Source of the DNA: Streptomyces rapamycinicus NRRL 5491
GTDB lineage: Bacteria; Actinomycetota; Actinomycetes; Streptomycetales; Streptomycetaceae
Direction: 5' to 3'
Assembly: GCF_024298965.1 (NCBI RefSeq)
Contig: NZ_CP085193.1
Location: 12,338,001-12,402,000 of the forward strand
DNA: 64,000 nucleotides
A model generated the notes under the pieces. That model was not told the origin of the DNA, did not search any database, and saw nothing but the letters and a program-made list of their open reading frames with translations. Shown in pieces: positions 45,183 to 53,046 of the stretch; the stretch's first letter is position 1; the number at the start of each line of letters is the position of its first letter. Both the position numbers and the translations under genes were made by a program.

Positions 45183-45697
45183 GTGGTCTGCTCCTCGGCC
45201 AGCGCGATGTCGATGTCGATGATCATGTCCTCCTGGGTGTCGACGTAGCCGCGCTCGCCGCAGCGGCGCGCGATGGCGTGCGCGGGGACCTTGTACCGCT
45301 CGGCGTTCTGGTGACCGTGGTAACCGACCCAGGCCTCGTCACCGACCTCGGCGACCAGGGCCTCGAAGCGAGCGCGCGCGTCGTCCATGAGCAGAGCGCC
45401 GGCGGAGTCGGTGACGTACCGCGCCTGGCGGCCGGCGTCGATCATGATCGGGGCCTGCTTCGCCAGGTTCTCCGGGTCGGTCATGTGAGCCGTCATCAGG
45501 AACCCGGCAGTCTCCGTGCCCAGCTCCCGGGCCACGGCGAAATGCTGCGGGGAGACGTCGGCCTCGGTGCGGTGGGTGGCCTCCATCCCGGCGGTGTCCG
45601 GCGCGCGGACCGTGTCGCGGACTTGGGTTTCGGTGAAGGGCTCGGTGCCTATGTTCCCGGGGCCGACTATGGCCGCCGGGATCTTCTGCTGCCCCAT
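45179..45697 (-). pseudogene. Chimera: acetaldehyde dehydrogenase N-terminus joined to 4-hydroxy-2-oxovalerate aldolase pieces
   Basis: 172 codons in one open frame. Residues 1-19 ([19 protein letters not shown]) are the Rossmann start of acylating acetaldehyde dehydrogenase (DmpF/MhpF). From about 37 on the protein follows 4-hydroxy-2-oxovalerate aldolase (DmpG/MhpE): [44 protein letters not shown] and VGYHGHQN (metal-binding HxH, but Gly-His-Gln-Asn instead of Ala-His-Asn-Asn). It then jumps to the extreme C-terminus, [13 protein letters not shown] and QEDMIIDI. Most of DmpF and much of the aldolase barrel are deleted. Frame and ATGA overlap with the next gene are kept, perhaps for coupling. 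Activity is unlikely. Confidence 0.8.
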
Positions 45698-45707
45698 GGT
45701 GGGACCG

Positions 45708-46607
45708 TCACATCCTCTCGATCGGGTTGGGAGAGAGCGCCCCGCTCAGCGGAGCGCGGGAAACCTCAGGGGCGACGAGTTCGCGCAGGTGGGCGTACAT
45801 CCGCGAGGGATCCGGCTCCAGGCCGGTGAACAGCCGGAAGGCATCGGCGGCCTGGTGGGCGTTCATCCGGCCGCCGTCGAGGAAGACCGCGCCCGCCTCG
45901 GCTGCGGCCGCGAGCAGAGCGGTGTGGAGCGGCCGGAACACGATCTCGGCGACCCAGAGGTCGGGCCGCAGGCAGTTGCCGGGCACTGCCTGGCCGGGGT
46001 GATCAGCCATCCCGACCGGGGTTGCGTGCACGACCCCGTGCGCGTGTCCGAGCAGCGTCGGGAGCTCGGTGAGTCTGCCACCGCGGACCCGGTACGGGTC
46101 GAGGTCGGCGGCCAGGCGAGCCGCCCGGTCCGGGTCGGCGTCGACGACGTCGAGTCGCTCAGTACCCAGGTCGAGCAGCGCGTAGGCTGCCGCGGCGCCC
46201 GCCCCGCCCGCGCCGACGAGGACGACCCGGTCCAGCGGGGCGCCCGCGAGCCCGTCGACGAGGCCGCGCCGGAAGCCGGTCCAGTCGGTGTTGTGGCCCG
46301 CGAGGCCGTCCTCACCGATGACCACGGTGTTCACCGCGCCGATCGCCGCCGCATCAGGGGACAGGGTGTCCAGGTGCGCGAGGACCAGCTGTTTGCAGGG
46401 ATGGGTGATGTTGAGGCCCCGGTAGCCGGCATCCCTGGCTCGTAGCAGCAGGTCGCCGATATCGCCCGGAGAGGCCCCCAGGGCGTGGAGGTCCCACAGG
46501 TCGTAGCGCAGCTCATGGCTGAGCACTGCAGCCTCCCGCTCGTGCATCACGGGGGACAGCGAGAACCCGATCCCGCTTCCGATCAGGCCCGTCAGCAGAG
46601 TCGTCAC
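45708..46607 (-). CDS. aroE: Shikimate/quinate dehydrogenase (AroE family)
   Basis: 299 residues. The N-terminal substrate domain has [14 protein letters not shown] and [17 protein letters not shown] (catalytic Lys in the HPCK motif); GHNTDWTGF carries the catalytic Asp; the NADP/NAD site is [20 protein letters not shown] followed by VVDADPDRA. An acidic residue at the end of that second strand suggests NAD preference, as in catabolic quinate/shikimate dehydrogenases. GTG 46607 has GAGGGG 5 bases upstream and overlaps the small oxidoreductase remnant. Beside aroQ and an MHS carrier, and far from biosynthetic aro genes, it probably works in quinate/shikimate catabolism. Confidence 0.88.
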   Translation of the reverse strand: MTTLLTGLIGSGIGFSLSPVMHEREAAVLSHELRYDLWDLHALGASPGDIGDLLLRARDAGYRGLNITHPCKQLVLAHLDTLSPDAAAIGAVNTVVIGEDGLAGHNTDWTGFRRGLVDGLAGAPLDRVVLVGAGGAGAAAAYALLDLGTERLDVVDADPDRAARLAADLDPYRVRGGRLTELPTLLGHAHGVVHATPVGMADHPGQAVPGNCLRPDLWVAEIVFRPLHTALLAAAAEAGAVFLDGGRMNAHQAADAFRLFTGLEPDPSRMYAHLRELVAPEVSRAPLSGALSPNPIERM

Positions 46608-46750
46608 GATTCCCCCTCGGGGTCGGCCGAGGCGAGCACGGGCTCGATGTCGTCGATGCCCACCAGGCCGACACCGGGGATCGCCTGAAGCGCGGCGGCG
46701 CGGTTGACGGCGATCCCGGTTCCGATGATGCCGGTCCGCAGCGCGCTCAT
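46604..46750 (-). pseudogene. 48-codon remnant of a Gfo/Idh/MocA-type oxidoreductase N-terminus
   Basis: [20 protein letters not shown] followed by LQAIPGVGLVGIDDIEP has the GxGxxx nucleotide-binding start of Gfo/Idh/MocA dehydrogenases, then an unrelated tail ends at TGA. It overlaps the aroQ stop by 4 bases (ATGA) and the aroE GTG by 4 bases, so the remnant sits as a translational bridge between two intact genes. It may persist only for coupling. Confidence 0.6.
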
Positions 46751-47202
46751 GGGGCGTCCTTCCGTACGAGGGCACGGTCCAGCGCCTCGACCCCGTAGAC
46801 GTAGCCCTGGATCCCGGCTCCGACGAAGACTGCCTCGGCGATGTCGGAGACGTAGGAGTGGTGCCGGAACTCCTCGCGCTTGTGCACGTTGGTGATGTGC
46901 ACCTCGGCGATGAGCAGTTCGGAGGCGAGCAGTGCGTCACGCAACGCCACGGACGTGTGGGTGAACGCACCCGGATTGATCACGACGCCGTCCGCGCTCC
47001 CGCGCGCCTCGTGGAGCCGGTCGACGAGCGCGCCCTCCCAATTGCTCTGCAGGAAGTCGGCTTGGTATCCGAGCGCCTCCGCGCGTTGCGCGGTGATCCG
47101 CTCGACGTCGGCGAGGGTGTCGGCACCGTAGAGGGCGGGCTCACGGATCCCGAGCATGTTCAGGTTCGGGCCGTTCAGGATCAGCAGGCGGCCGTGCCGC
47201 AT
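46747..47202 (-). CDS. aroQ: Type II 3-dehydroquinate dehydratase
   Basis: 151 residues, the usual length. [20 protein letters not shown] contains the catalytic Tyr; the ring of conserved residues continues in [31 protein letters not shown] and [21 protein letters not shown] (catalytic His). It converts 3-dehydroquinate to 3-dehydroshikimate as a cytoplasmic dodecamer. In this operon it most likely acts catabolically on quinate-derived dehydroquinate. It lies 9 bases after the MHS carrier gene. Confidence 0.93.
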   Translation of the reverse strand: MRHGRLLILNGPNLNMLGIREPALYGADTLADVERITAQRAEALGYQADFLQSNWEGALVDRLHEARGSADGVVINPGAFTHTSVALRDALLASELLIAEVHITNVHKREEFRHHSYVSDIAEAVFVGAGIQGYVYGVEALDRALVRKDAP

Positions 47203-47211
47203 GGAGGCTCC

Positions 47212-48558
47212 TCACAAGGTGGTGGTCACGCGGGCTGCGGGGGCCGCTGCGGTCGTCCGCGGGGTGCGTCCCAGCTGTTTCAACGGCACGTGGGCGGTCT
47301 CGCGGCCTGCGAAGGCCGCCGCCGCGGCAAGCACGCAGAGCACGGCGAGCAGGATCGCGAGCGGAACCCAGCCGAACGCCCCCGTGCCGATCATGAGCGC
47401 GGCGATGGTGGGCAGGAAGCCCTGGGGCACGTTTGCGAACTGGGTCGAGACCGCCAAACCGGTGTAGCGGACCCGGGCATCGAACATCTCCGCGTACAGC
47501 GATGGCCAGACACCGTTCGGCGCCGCGTAGCACACCGAGCCCAGCAGGACTGAGGCGAGCACGACGAGTGACCAGTTCGAGGTCGTGATGGCCCAGAAGT
47601 AGACGAACACCGACGCGGCGCAGCCCAGGGCGCCCACGGCGAACACCGGGCGGCGGCCGATCTTGTCCGAAAGCTTGGCCCACAACGGGATCGTGACGAC
47701 CTGGCCGATGTTGGAGATGACGATCGTCCACAGCATCGAGGAGCGCGAGATGTTCCACTGCTCCACCGCGTACCCCAGGCCGAACACCGTCACGGTGGTG
47801 GAGATCGTGGCGTAGAGGTGGCAGACGACGATCCGGAGGAACGAGCCCCAGTAGTGGCGAATGAAGACCATCAGCGGGAACTTGACGACCTCCTGGCTCT
47901 CCTTCATCTCCTCGAAGGCGGGCGGCTCCTCCAGCGTGCGACGCACGATCATCGCGACGATCACCACGATCGCGCTGGCCCAGAACGGCACCCGCCAGCC
48001 CCAGGAATAGAGGGCCTCGGTCGGCAGGGCCGCGACCGGGATGAAGGCCAGTGTCGCCACGACCAGCCCGGCCTGGGTCCCGGAGAGAGTGAAGCTGGTG
48101 AAGTAGCCGCGCCTGCCCTCGGGAGAATGCTCGAGGGTCATCGAGCTCGCGCCGCTCTGCTCGCCTGCGGCGGAGAACCCCTGCGCCACGCGGCACAGCA
48201 CCAGCAGGATCGGTGCCCAGACGCCGATGACGGAGTAGCTGGGAAGGCAGCCGATCAGGAAGGTCGAACCGCCCATGGTGGCCAGCGTGAAGATCAGGAC
48301 GCGCTTGCGGCCGATCCGGTCGCCGAAGTGGCCGAGGAAGAACGAGCCGATCGGCCGGGCGATGTAGGCGACCGCGAAGGTCGCCAGCGCGGCCAGCGTG
48401 CCGGTGGCCGCGCCGGCGTCGGGGAAGAACACATGGCTGAAGACCAGCGCCGACGCCGATCCGTAAATGAAGAAGTCGTAATACTCGACCATGCTGCCCA
48501 GGAAGGAGGCGAGCGCGGCCTTCTGGGGTGTTTGGCCCGTTGTCGTCGTATGGGACAC
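47212..48558 (-). CDS. MHS-family MFS symporter (ShiA-like)
   Basis: 448 residues, 12 TM. GSMVEYYDFFIYGSASALVF, GHFGDRIGRKRVLIF, LCRVAQGFSAAGEQSGASSM and a central KLSDKIGRRPVF loop give a clear MHS assignment closest in form to shikimate permease ShiA. Its place between aroQ and the putative dehydroshikimate dehydratase supports uptake of quinate, shikimate or dehydroshikimate. ATG 48558; 76 bases separate it from the preceding gene. Substrate is inferred from context. Confidence 0.88.
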   Translation of the reverse strand: MSHTTTTGQTPQKAALASFLGSMVEYYDFFIYGSASALVFSHVFFPDAGAATGTLAALATFAVAYIARPIGSFFLGHFGDRIGRKRVLIFTLATMGGSTFLIGCLPSYSVIGVWAPILLVLCRVAQGFSAAGEQSGASSMTLEHSPEGRRGYFTSFTLSGTQAGLVVATLAFIPVAALPTEALYSWGWRVPFWASAIVVIVAMIVRRTLEEPPAFEEMKESQEVVKFPLMVFIRHYWGSFLRIVVCHLYATISTTVTVFGLGYAVEQWNISRSSMLWTIVISNIGQVVTIPLWAKLSDKIGRRPVFAVGALGCAASVFVYFWAITTSNWSLVVLASVLLGSVCYAAPNGVWPSLYAEMFDARVRYTGLAVSTQFANVPQGFLPTIAALMIGTGAFGWVPLAILLAVLCVLAAAAAFAGRETAHVPLKQLGRTPRTTAAAPAARVTTTL

Positions 48559-48634
48559 GAGACACTTCCTTGTGTCAGGTTCGAGCTGGATTTTGTGACG
48601 GATTCACGCCGGAGGCGACCGGGAGGTCCGCGGA

Positions 48635-49459
48635 TCAGCCGTTGAGAACGGCGGTGGCCGAAGCGAAGGCCTGCCGGGCGGCCTCGTCGACCGGCAGGGC
48701 GCGGAACCACGGATCGTTTACCTCGACCGACCAGGGGCCGGTGTAGCCGAGGTTGCGGAGCTCCGCGACCAGCGCGCGGACGGGGAGCTCACCCCTGCCC
48801 GGCAGTAACCGGGTCGAACGGGCCTTGCGCAGCATGTCCGGGTCGTCCGGGCGGACCCGGGGACCGTCGTTGAGCTGGACGCCGACGACTTCCCGGGCGT
48901 CGATGTCGTGGAGCACGGCGGCGTCGGCACCGGTGGCGAACCAGTGCCAGATGTCGATCATCACGCCCGCGTTCGGCGCCCCGCTGCGCCGGACCACGTC
49001 GAGTGCCGCGGGATAGTCGCACAGCGCGCCCCAGGCGAATGCCTCCACCGCCAGGGTGACGCCCAGCGGGGCCAACCGGGCAGCCAGCTCGGCGAGGCGG
49101 TCGGCCGCGCGTCCGGGATCGGCCGGCCCGGCGGCGAACTCACCGGAGGTGACCCGGAGCGGCCCCCAGGCGCGCGCAGCCTCAGCGAGCGTGACCTCGG
49201 CGTCCGACGGCGCCGCAACCGACTCGGCGAGCGCCCACCCACCGAGGAACTCGGCCTCGGTGACGGCGAGCCCGGCATCGGCGGCCACGGTGCGCACGGC
49301 ACCGACCCCGCCGTGCGCCGCGAGGTCGGCGAACTGCACACCGAGCCCGGTGAATCCCGCCCGCGCGGCAGCGGCGGCCCGCGCGGCGAAAGGAGTGCGC
49401 GCGGGATCGGTGAACCCGGCCCCGTGCAGCGTCACATAGCTCGCGGTCAGCCCGGTCAC
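48635..49459 (-). CDS. Sugar-phosphate-isomerase-like TIM barrel, putative 3-dehydroshikimate dehydratase
   Basis: 274 residues of the AP-endonuclease-2/xylose-isomerase barrel family. Metal-ligand patterns include LAVEAFAWG (Glu), GVMIDIWHWF (Asp, His), VQLNDGPR and SVEVNDPWF (Glu). The family includes 3-dehydroshikimate dehydratases (AsbF, QuiC N-terminal half) that make protocatechuate. GTG 49459 overlaps the stop of the dioxygenase gene (GTGA). In Pseudomonas QuiC such a domain is fused to a two-domain VOC protein; here the two halves would be separate genes. Function is inferred from operon context; inosose or hydroxypyruvate isomerase are alternatives. Confidence 0.7.
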   Translation of the reverse strand: MTGLTASYVTLHGAGFTDPARTPFAARAAAAARAGFTGLGVQFADLAAHGGVGAVRTVAADAGLAVTEAEFLGGWALAESVAAPSDAEVTLAEAARAWGPLRVTSGEFAAGPADPGRAADRLAELAARLAPLGVTLAVEAFAWGALCDYPAALDVVRRSGAPNAGVMIDIWHWFATGADAAVLHDIDAREVVGVQLNDGPRVRPDDPDMLRKARSTRLLPGRGELPVRALVAELRNLGYTGPWSVEVNDPWFRALPVDEAARQAFASATAVLNG

Positions 49460-50424
49460 GCGGACGCCCCTCCGAACGGCGGGGTCGCGTGGGTGTGGAA
49501 CGACTCCGGCACGCCCAGGCCCCACGCGGTGCCGCGGCCTTTCGACTCGGCGTCCCACGTGACGGTCTCGAAGTCCGGCGCGAAGATGTGGATCCCGCCG
49601 GTGAACACCTCGACGCGGTTGCCGCCGGGCTCGTACACGTAGAGGAAGAAACCTTGAGTGCGCGAGTGCTTGGCGGGACCGAACTCGATGAACACGTCGT
49701 TCTCGAGGAAGACGTCGGCGGCGCGGATCACATCCGAGGTCTCGGGCACGGCGTAGGCCAGGTGGTGCAGTCGTCCGGTGGTGGGGGCGGGTTCTTTCGT
49801 GAGCGCGAGGTCGTGGGCCTTCGTCATGACCGAAAGCCAAGCGCCGACCTCGTCGCCCCCGGCGGGGACGAGCCGCTCACGCAGCTTGAACCCGAGGGCC
49901 TCCTGCTGGAAACGGCTCGCCTCGACGACGTCCGGCACCAGCAGGTTGATGTGGTCGATGCGCGCGGCAGCGGCACCCTTGGGGGCGAAGCGCTGCGGCT
50001 GGTTCGGAAGGGCCGGCGCCTCGCCGGGCGGCGGCACGTACTTCTCGGTCTCGAAGTACACCTCCTGGACATGCCCGCCGACGCCGGTGTAGCGGTAGGC
50101 CTTGCCGTGGCCGAAGTCGCCGTCATGCCAGGCGCCCTCGACACCGTGCTTCTCCAGCGCCGCGACCCGTCGCTCGAGGGCCTGCGGGCTGGTCGCCCGC
50201 CACGCCACGTGGCCCAGACCGGCCTCGGGGGCGCCCGTCAGAGTGAGTGAGGTCAGGACGTCGTCGTTCCAGGCACGCAGGTGCGCCCGCCCGGGGTCCT
50301 CGCCGACGAGGGTCAGCCCGTAGACCTCGGTGAAGAACGCGACGGACTCCTCGGGCCGGGGCGTGAGCAGCTCGGCGTGGCCGAGCTGGGCGATGGCGTA
50401 GATCGGCTCCGGGCGGCTGTTCAT
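49456..50424 (-). CDS. Extradiol (type I, VOC-fold) ring-cleavage dioxygenase, catechol 2,3-dioxygenase-like
   Basis: 322 residues with two VOC modules. The catalytic C-terminal module shows RIDHINLLVPDV (first metal His), GRLHHLAYAVPE (second His) and GNRVEVFTGG (Glu), the 2-His-1-Glu Fe(II) triad of catechol 2,3-dioxygenase. It opens a catechol-type ring next to the hydroxyls, giving a semialdehyde for the hydratase/decarboxylase genes downstream. It overlaps the genes on both sides (ATGA before, GTGA after). Substrate could be catechol or a protocatechuate derivative. Confidence 0.85.
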   Translation of the reverse strand: MNSRPEPIYAIAQLGHAELLTPRPEESVAFFTEVYGLTLVGEDPGRAHLRAWNDDVLTSLTLTGAPEAGLGHVAWRATSPQALERRVAALEKHGVEGAWHDGDFGHGKAYRYTGVGGHVQEVYFETEKYVPPPGEAPALPNQPQRFAPKGAAAARIDHINLLVPDVVEASRFQQEALGFKLRERLVPAGGDEVGAWLSVMTKAHDLALTKEPAPTTGRLHHLAYAVPETSDVIRAADVFLENDVFIEFGPAKHSRTQGFFLYVYEPGGNRVEVFTGGIHIFAPDFETVTWDAESKGRGTAWGLGVPESFHTHATPPFGGASA

Positions 50425-50870
50425 CGCACCGTGCCTTCCTCGGCGATGGCCTTGGCTTCCAGCTCGGCGACGCCCTCCAGGATGGACGGCGCGTGATTGG
50501 CGATCGAGACGCCACCGAAGAGGTAGGCGAGGTTGATCGCAGCCTGAAGCTCTTCCCAGCTCGCCCCGGCCCGCCGGGCCGCATGTCCGTGGATCTTCGC
50601 CGCGTCCCGCAACTGCACCGCCAGCACTGCGAACAGGATCAGCTGGACGGTCTTCTGATCCAGCACATCGGTGTAGGTGACGAGGTTGCAGACCTTCTCC
50701 TGCGCGAGGAGCAGCTCTGGGTTCGTCCGGGCCAGGCTGTCGAAACGGGCCTGGATACGCGGTGGCACGAAGCCCGCCATCTCGCGGTAAGTCTGCAGGT
50801 AATGGTCGATCTCGTGCTGCTGCTCCGTGGTGGGGGCCGCGCCCTCGGCGTCCCGTGTACTGCCAGTCAT
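50421..50870 (-). CDS. Carboxymuconolactone decarboxylase/AhpD-like protein
   Basis: 149 residues, all-helical. LLLAQEKVCNLVTYTDVLDQ and AVQLRDAAKIHGHAARRAGA follow the CMD fold, with the His in IHGHAARR, but there is no CxxC pair, so it is not an AhpD peroxidase reductant. True carboxymuconolactone decarboxylases are similar in size. In this meta-type operon its role is uncertain; it could decarboxylate a ring intermediate. ATG 50870 has GGAAGG 7 bases upstream; the stop overlaps the dioxygenase ATG by 4 bases. Confidence 0.72.
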   Translation of the reverse strand: MTGSTRDAEGAAPTTEQQHEIDHYLQTYREMAGFVPPRIQARFDSLARTNPELLLAQEKVCNLVTYTDVLDQKTVQLILFAVLAVQLRDAAKIHGHAARRAGASWEELQAAINLAYLFGGVSIANHAPSILEGVAELEAKAIAEEGTVR

Positions 50871-50872
50871 GG

Positions 50873-50951
50873 GTGACCTTCCCGTATCGGTGGCAAAGGT
50901 CACGGTCGTGGCTGCGGCAGGTGTGGCGAAAGTCTGCGTTCCCATTGAACG
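50873..50951. promoter_or_regulatory. Palindromes between IclR regulator and catabolic genes
   Basis: GTGACCTT (50873-50880) and AAGGTCAC (50896-50903) form a perfect inverted repeat that includes the ribosome binding site region of the CMD-like gene. CGTTCCCATTGAACG (50937-50951) is a 5+5 palindrome. The second resembles GTTCn(5-7)GAAC at 51748, suggesting an IclR operator. Confidence 0.5.
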
Positions 50952-50970
50952 GGAGTGCAGAGCGGAAAAA

Positions 50971-51738
50971 TCAGGGATGGGAGCGAATCTGCTGGTCACG
51001 TAGCGCGCGGGAAATGGAGATGGCGGCGGTGCGTACGGCGGGCGCCAGCCGTTCCGGGCGTCCACCAGTGGTGTGCAGGACGACATCCAGTGCCGCGACA
51101 ACCGCTCCCGAGGCGTCTTGAATGGGCGCGGCGACCGACAGTGACCCCAGTGTGAGCTCCTCGTAGGCGAAGGCGACGCCCGTGCCGCGTACGTCGTCGA
51201 GGACCCGGACGAGCCGGCCGGGTTCGACGATGGTGTGTCGGGTGAAGCGTGTCAGTGGCGCCGCCAGAACCTTGGCCTGCACCTCTTTGGGCGCATGAGC
51301 CAGCAGCACCTTGCCGACCCCGGTGGCGTGCAGCGGCAGGCGCCCGCCGCGGCGCGACTTCACCAGCAGCGCACCGGACCCGGAGATCTTCTCTATGTAA
51401 AGCGCCTGACCGTCCTGACAGACGGCGAGGTGAACGTTCTCCTTGGTCCCCTCGAACAGGTCCTGCATGACCGAGAGGGCGACGTCGCGCAGCGACTCGC
51501 CGCGAGGGGCGAGCGATCCGAGCTCCCACATGCGTAGCCCGACCCGGTAGCCGGCACCGTCACAGCGCTCCAGCCCGCCCCACGCGACGAGCTCGGTGGC
51601 CAGCCGGTGCGCCGTCGACAAGGGCAGCCCGGTGCGGGCGCTGAGCTCGTTGAAGGTGAGCTCAGGGGAGTCAGGGCCGAAGGCGTCGAAAAGCGCGACG
51701 ACCTTGCTCGTTACTGAGCGCCCCGGAATCTCGGCCAT
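50971..51738 (-). CDS. IclR-family transcriptional regulator
   Basis: 255 residues. The N-terminal winged helix (residues about 5-70: LTFNELSARTGLPLSTAHRLA) is followed by the IclR effector domain (VCQDGQALYIEKISG, LPLHATGVGKVLLAHAP, GVAFAYEELTLGSLSVAAPI). Members such as PcaR, PobR and KdgR respond to aromatic or sugar acids. ATG 51738 has GGAGG. It is upstream of, and co-directional with, the ten-gene catabolic block, separated from it by 100 bases containing palindromes; a GTTC-N7-GAAC palindrome also lies at its own start, implying autoregulation. Confidence 0.92.
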   Translation of the reverse strand: MAEIPGRSVTSKVVALFDAFGPDSPELTFNELSARTGLPLSTAHRLATELVAWGGLERCDGAGYRVGLRMWELGSLAPRGESLRDVALSVMQDLFEGTKENVHLAVCQDGQALYIEKISGSGALLVKSRRGGRLPLHATGVGKVLLAHAPKEVQAKVLAAPLTRFTRHTIVEPGRLVRVLDDVRGTGVAFAYEELTLGSLSVAAPIQDASGAVVAALDVVLHTTGGRPERLAPAVRTAAISISRALRDQQIRSHP

Positions 51739-51747
51739 GGTTCCTCC

Positions 51748-51762
51748 GTTCACCGCTTGAAC
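51748..51762. promoter_or_regulatory. Candidate IclR operator at its own start
   Basis: GTTCACCGCTTGAAC, a 4+4 palindrome with a 7-base centre, lies 10-24 bases upstream of the IclR ATG. Similar to the CGTTC-N5-GAACG site at 50937. Autoregulation is inferred. Confidence 0.45.
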
Positions 51763-52337
51763 CGGGGCATCTCCAGAAACGCCGTTCACTGGACAGGCCT
51801 GTGTCACCCGCAGCTCTCGCCATAAGGTGGGTGTTCCAGCTGCGAGCAGCCCGGCGGGTCCATTGGAATGCTGCGGTGACGCTGGTGTCCAGAGTCTCGC
51901 TCAAGACGGGGGCGGGCAGGGATGCGGCCGGCGCAAGCAGGTGGCGCCGGGTTCGGCGTCGGTGAACGCGGTCATGGGCCGTGGGCTCTTCCTTGTGCGG
52001 GAGGTGGTGCTGCGGGGCAGCCGGGGTTGATGTCGACGGACGCCTCGCAGGCATGAGGAGGTGGTCCCACCCGGGGTCGGGGGTGGGGTCAGTGGGCGGC
52101 GAGTGCTGCGCGGTGCTCCTGTCGGTGCGCGACGGAGGAGGCGGGCGTGGCGCTCGGGTGTGCCGGTGCTTGGTAACCACCAGGGGGCGGGAGGGCAGTG
52201 CGCCATTCATGACGACGCGCGCGTCCTGCTCTGAGGAAGCTGCGCTGCGGCTAGTGCCGCATCAGGCAACGTTCACCCCGTCGTGAGGTATTGCCCGGTT
52301 GCTGTGCTGGGCGGCACCGGACCGTCAGAATGATCAC
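51763..52337. other. Noncoding stretch with IS630 end
   Basis: About 575 bases upstream of the IclR gene without a supported gene. On the minus strand a TAAFQWTRRAARSWNTHLM segment near 51830-51900 looks like a coding remnant I cannot place. The sequence from about 52250 (GTGCCGCATCAGGCAACGTT) looks like the end of an IS630-type element feeding into the transposase fragment at 52338. Confidence 0.45.
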
Positions 52338-52413
52338 GTGGCTGAGCGTGTGCAGGTCCGTGAGATCGATGATGACGAGGGCAGACGGCTGCTGCGGATC
52401 GTCCGCCGGGGCG
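52338..52413 (+). pseudogene. IS630-family transposase N-terminal fragment
   Basis: GTG 52338 starts AERVQVREIDDDEGRRLLRI and VRRG, the standard N-terminus of IS630-type transposases. Homology stops after 25 codons and ECF sigma factor sequence begins at once. Remnant only. Confidence 0.75.
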
Positions 52414-52925
52414 TCCTGGCCGTTGGACGGCGTTCGTCCTGCACGACGTCTTCCGGTACCCGTTCGCCGAGATCGCCGACGTTCTCGGCCGGACCCCCGC
52501 GGCCTGCAAGCAGCTGGCGGCCTCCGCCCGGCGGCGGGTGAGCGTCGCGCGCGCTCCGGTGACGGCGACCGGCCAGGCCGACGTGGTGAGGCACGTCAGA
52601 GAGGCATGGGAGACCAAGGACATCGCAGCCCTCGTCGGTCTCCTCAACCCGGCCGCCGTGATGACCGCCGACGGTGGCGGCATGGTCCGGCACCGTCCTG
52701 CGCCCGGTCGAGGGCGGCGCGCATCGCCCAGTACCTGGTCGCCACTGCCGATAAGGCTCCTGGGCTCGAACTCCTGGAGCGGTCGGTCAACAATGTGCCG
52801 GGCTTGGTGGCCATGCGCGCCGGTGCCGTCATGACCGTGGCCTCGTTCGGCGTCTCCGACACAGGGGGCGTCACCCGGATCTGGGCGGTCCGCAACCCGG
52901 AGAAGCTGCGGCCGTGGGCGCGGTT
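52414..52925 (+). pseudogene. ECF41/SigJ-type sigma factor C-terminal remnant
   Basis: FVLHDVFRYPFAEIADVLGR and TPAACKQLAASARRRV are the sigma region 4 of an ECF factor. The SnoaL-like C-terminal extension follows: REAWETKDIAALVGLLNPAA, VMTADGGG, then after a frame change near 52685 VEGGARIAQYLVA, VAMRAGAVMTVASFGVSD and, after another, TRIWAVRNPEKLRPW. The sigma region 2 is missing. At least two frameshifts and a 5' deletion where the IS630 fragment is attached. Confidence 0.8.
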
Positions 52926-53046
52926 GCGTCCGAGCACCTCGCAGACCATTTCGTCAGGAGTTCTCGGGAGCAGCCTGCCAGGGGCGTCGGCGGGCCGCCC
53001 CCGTGGCATGCCGTCGGAGGTTCGAGGCATGCCATCGGCGCGTTCT

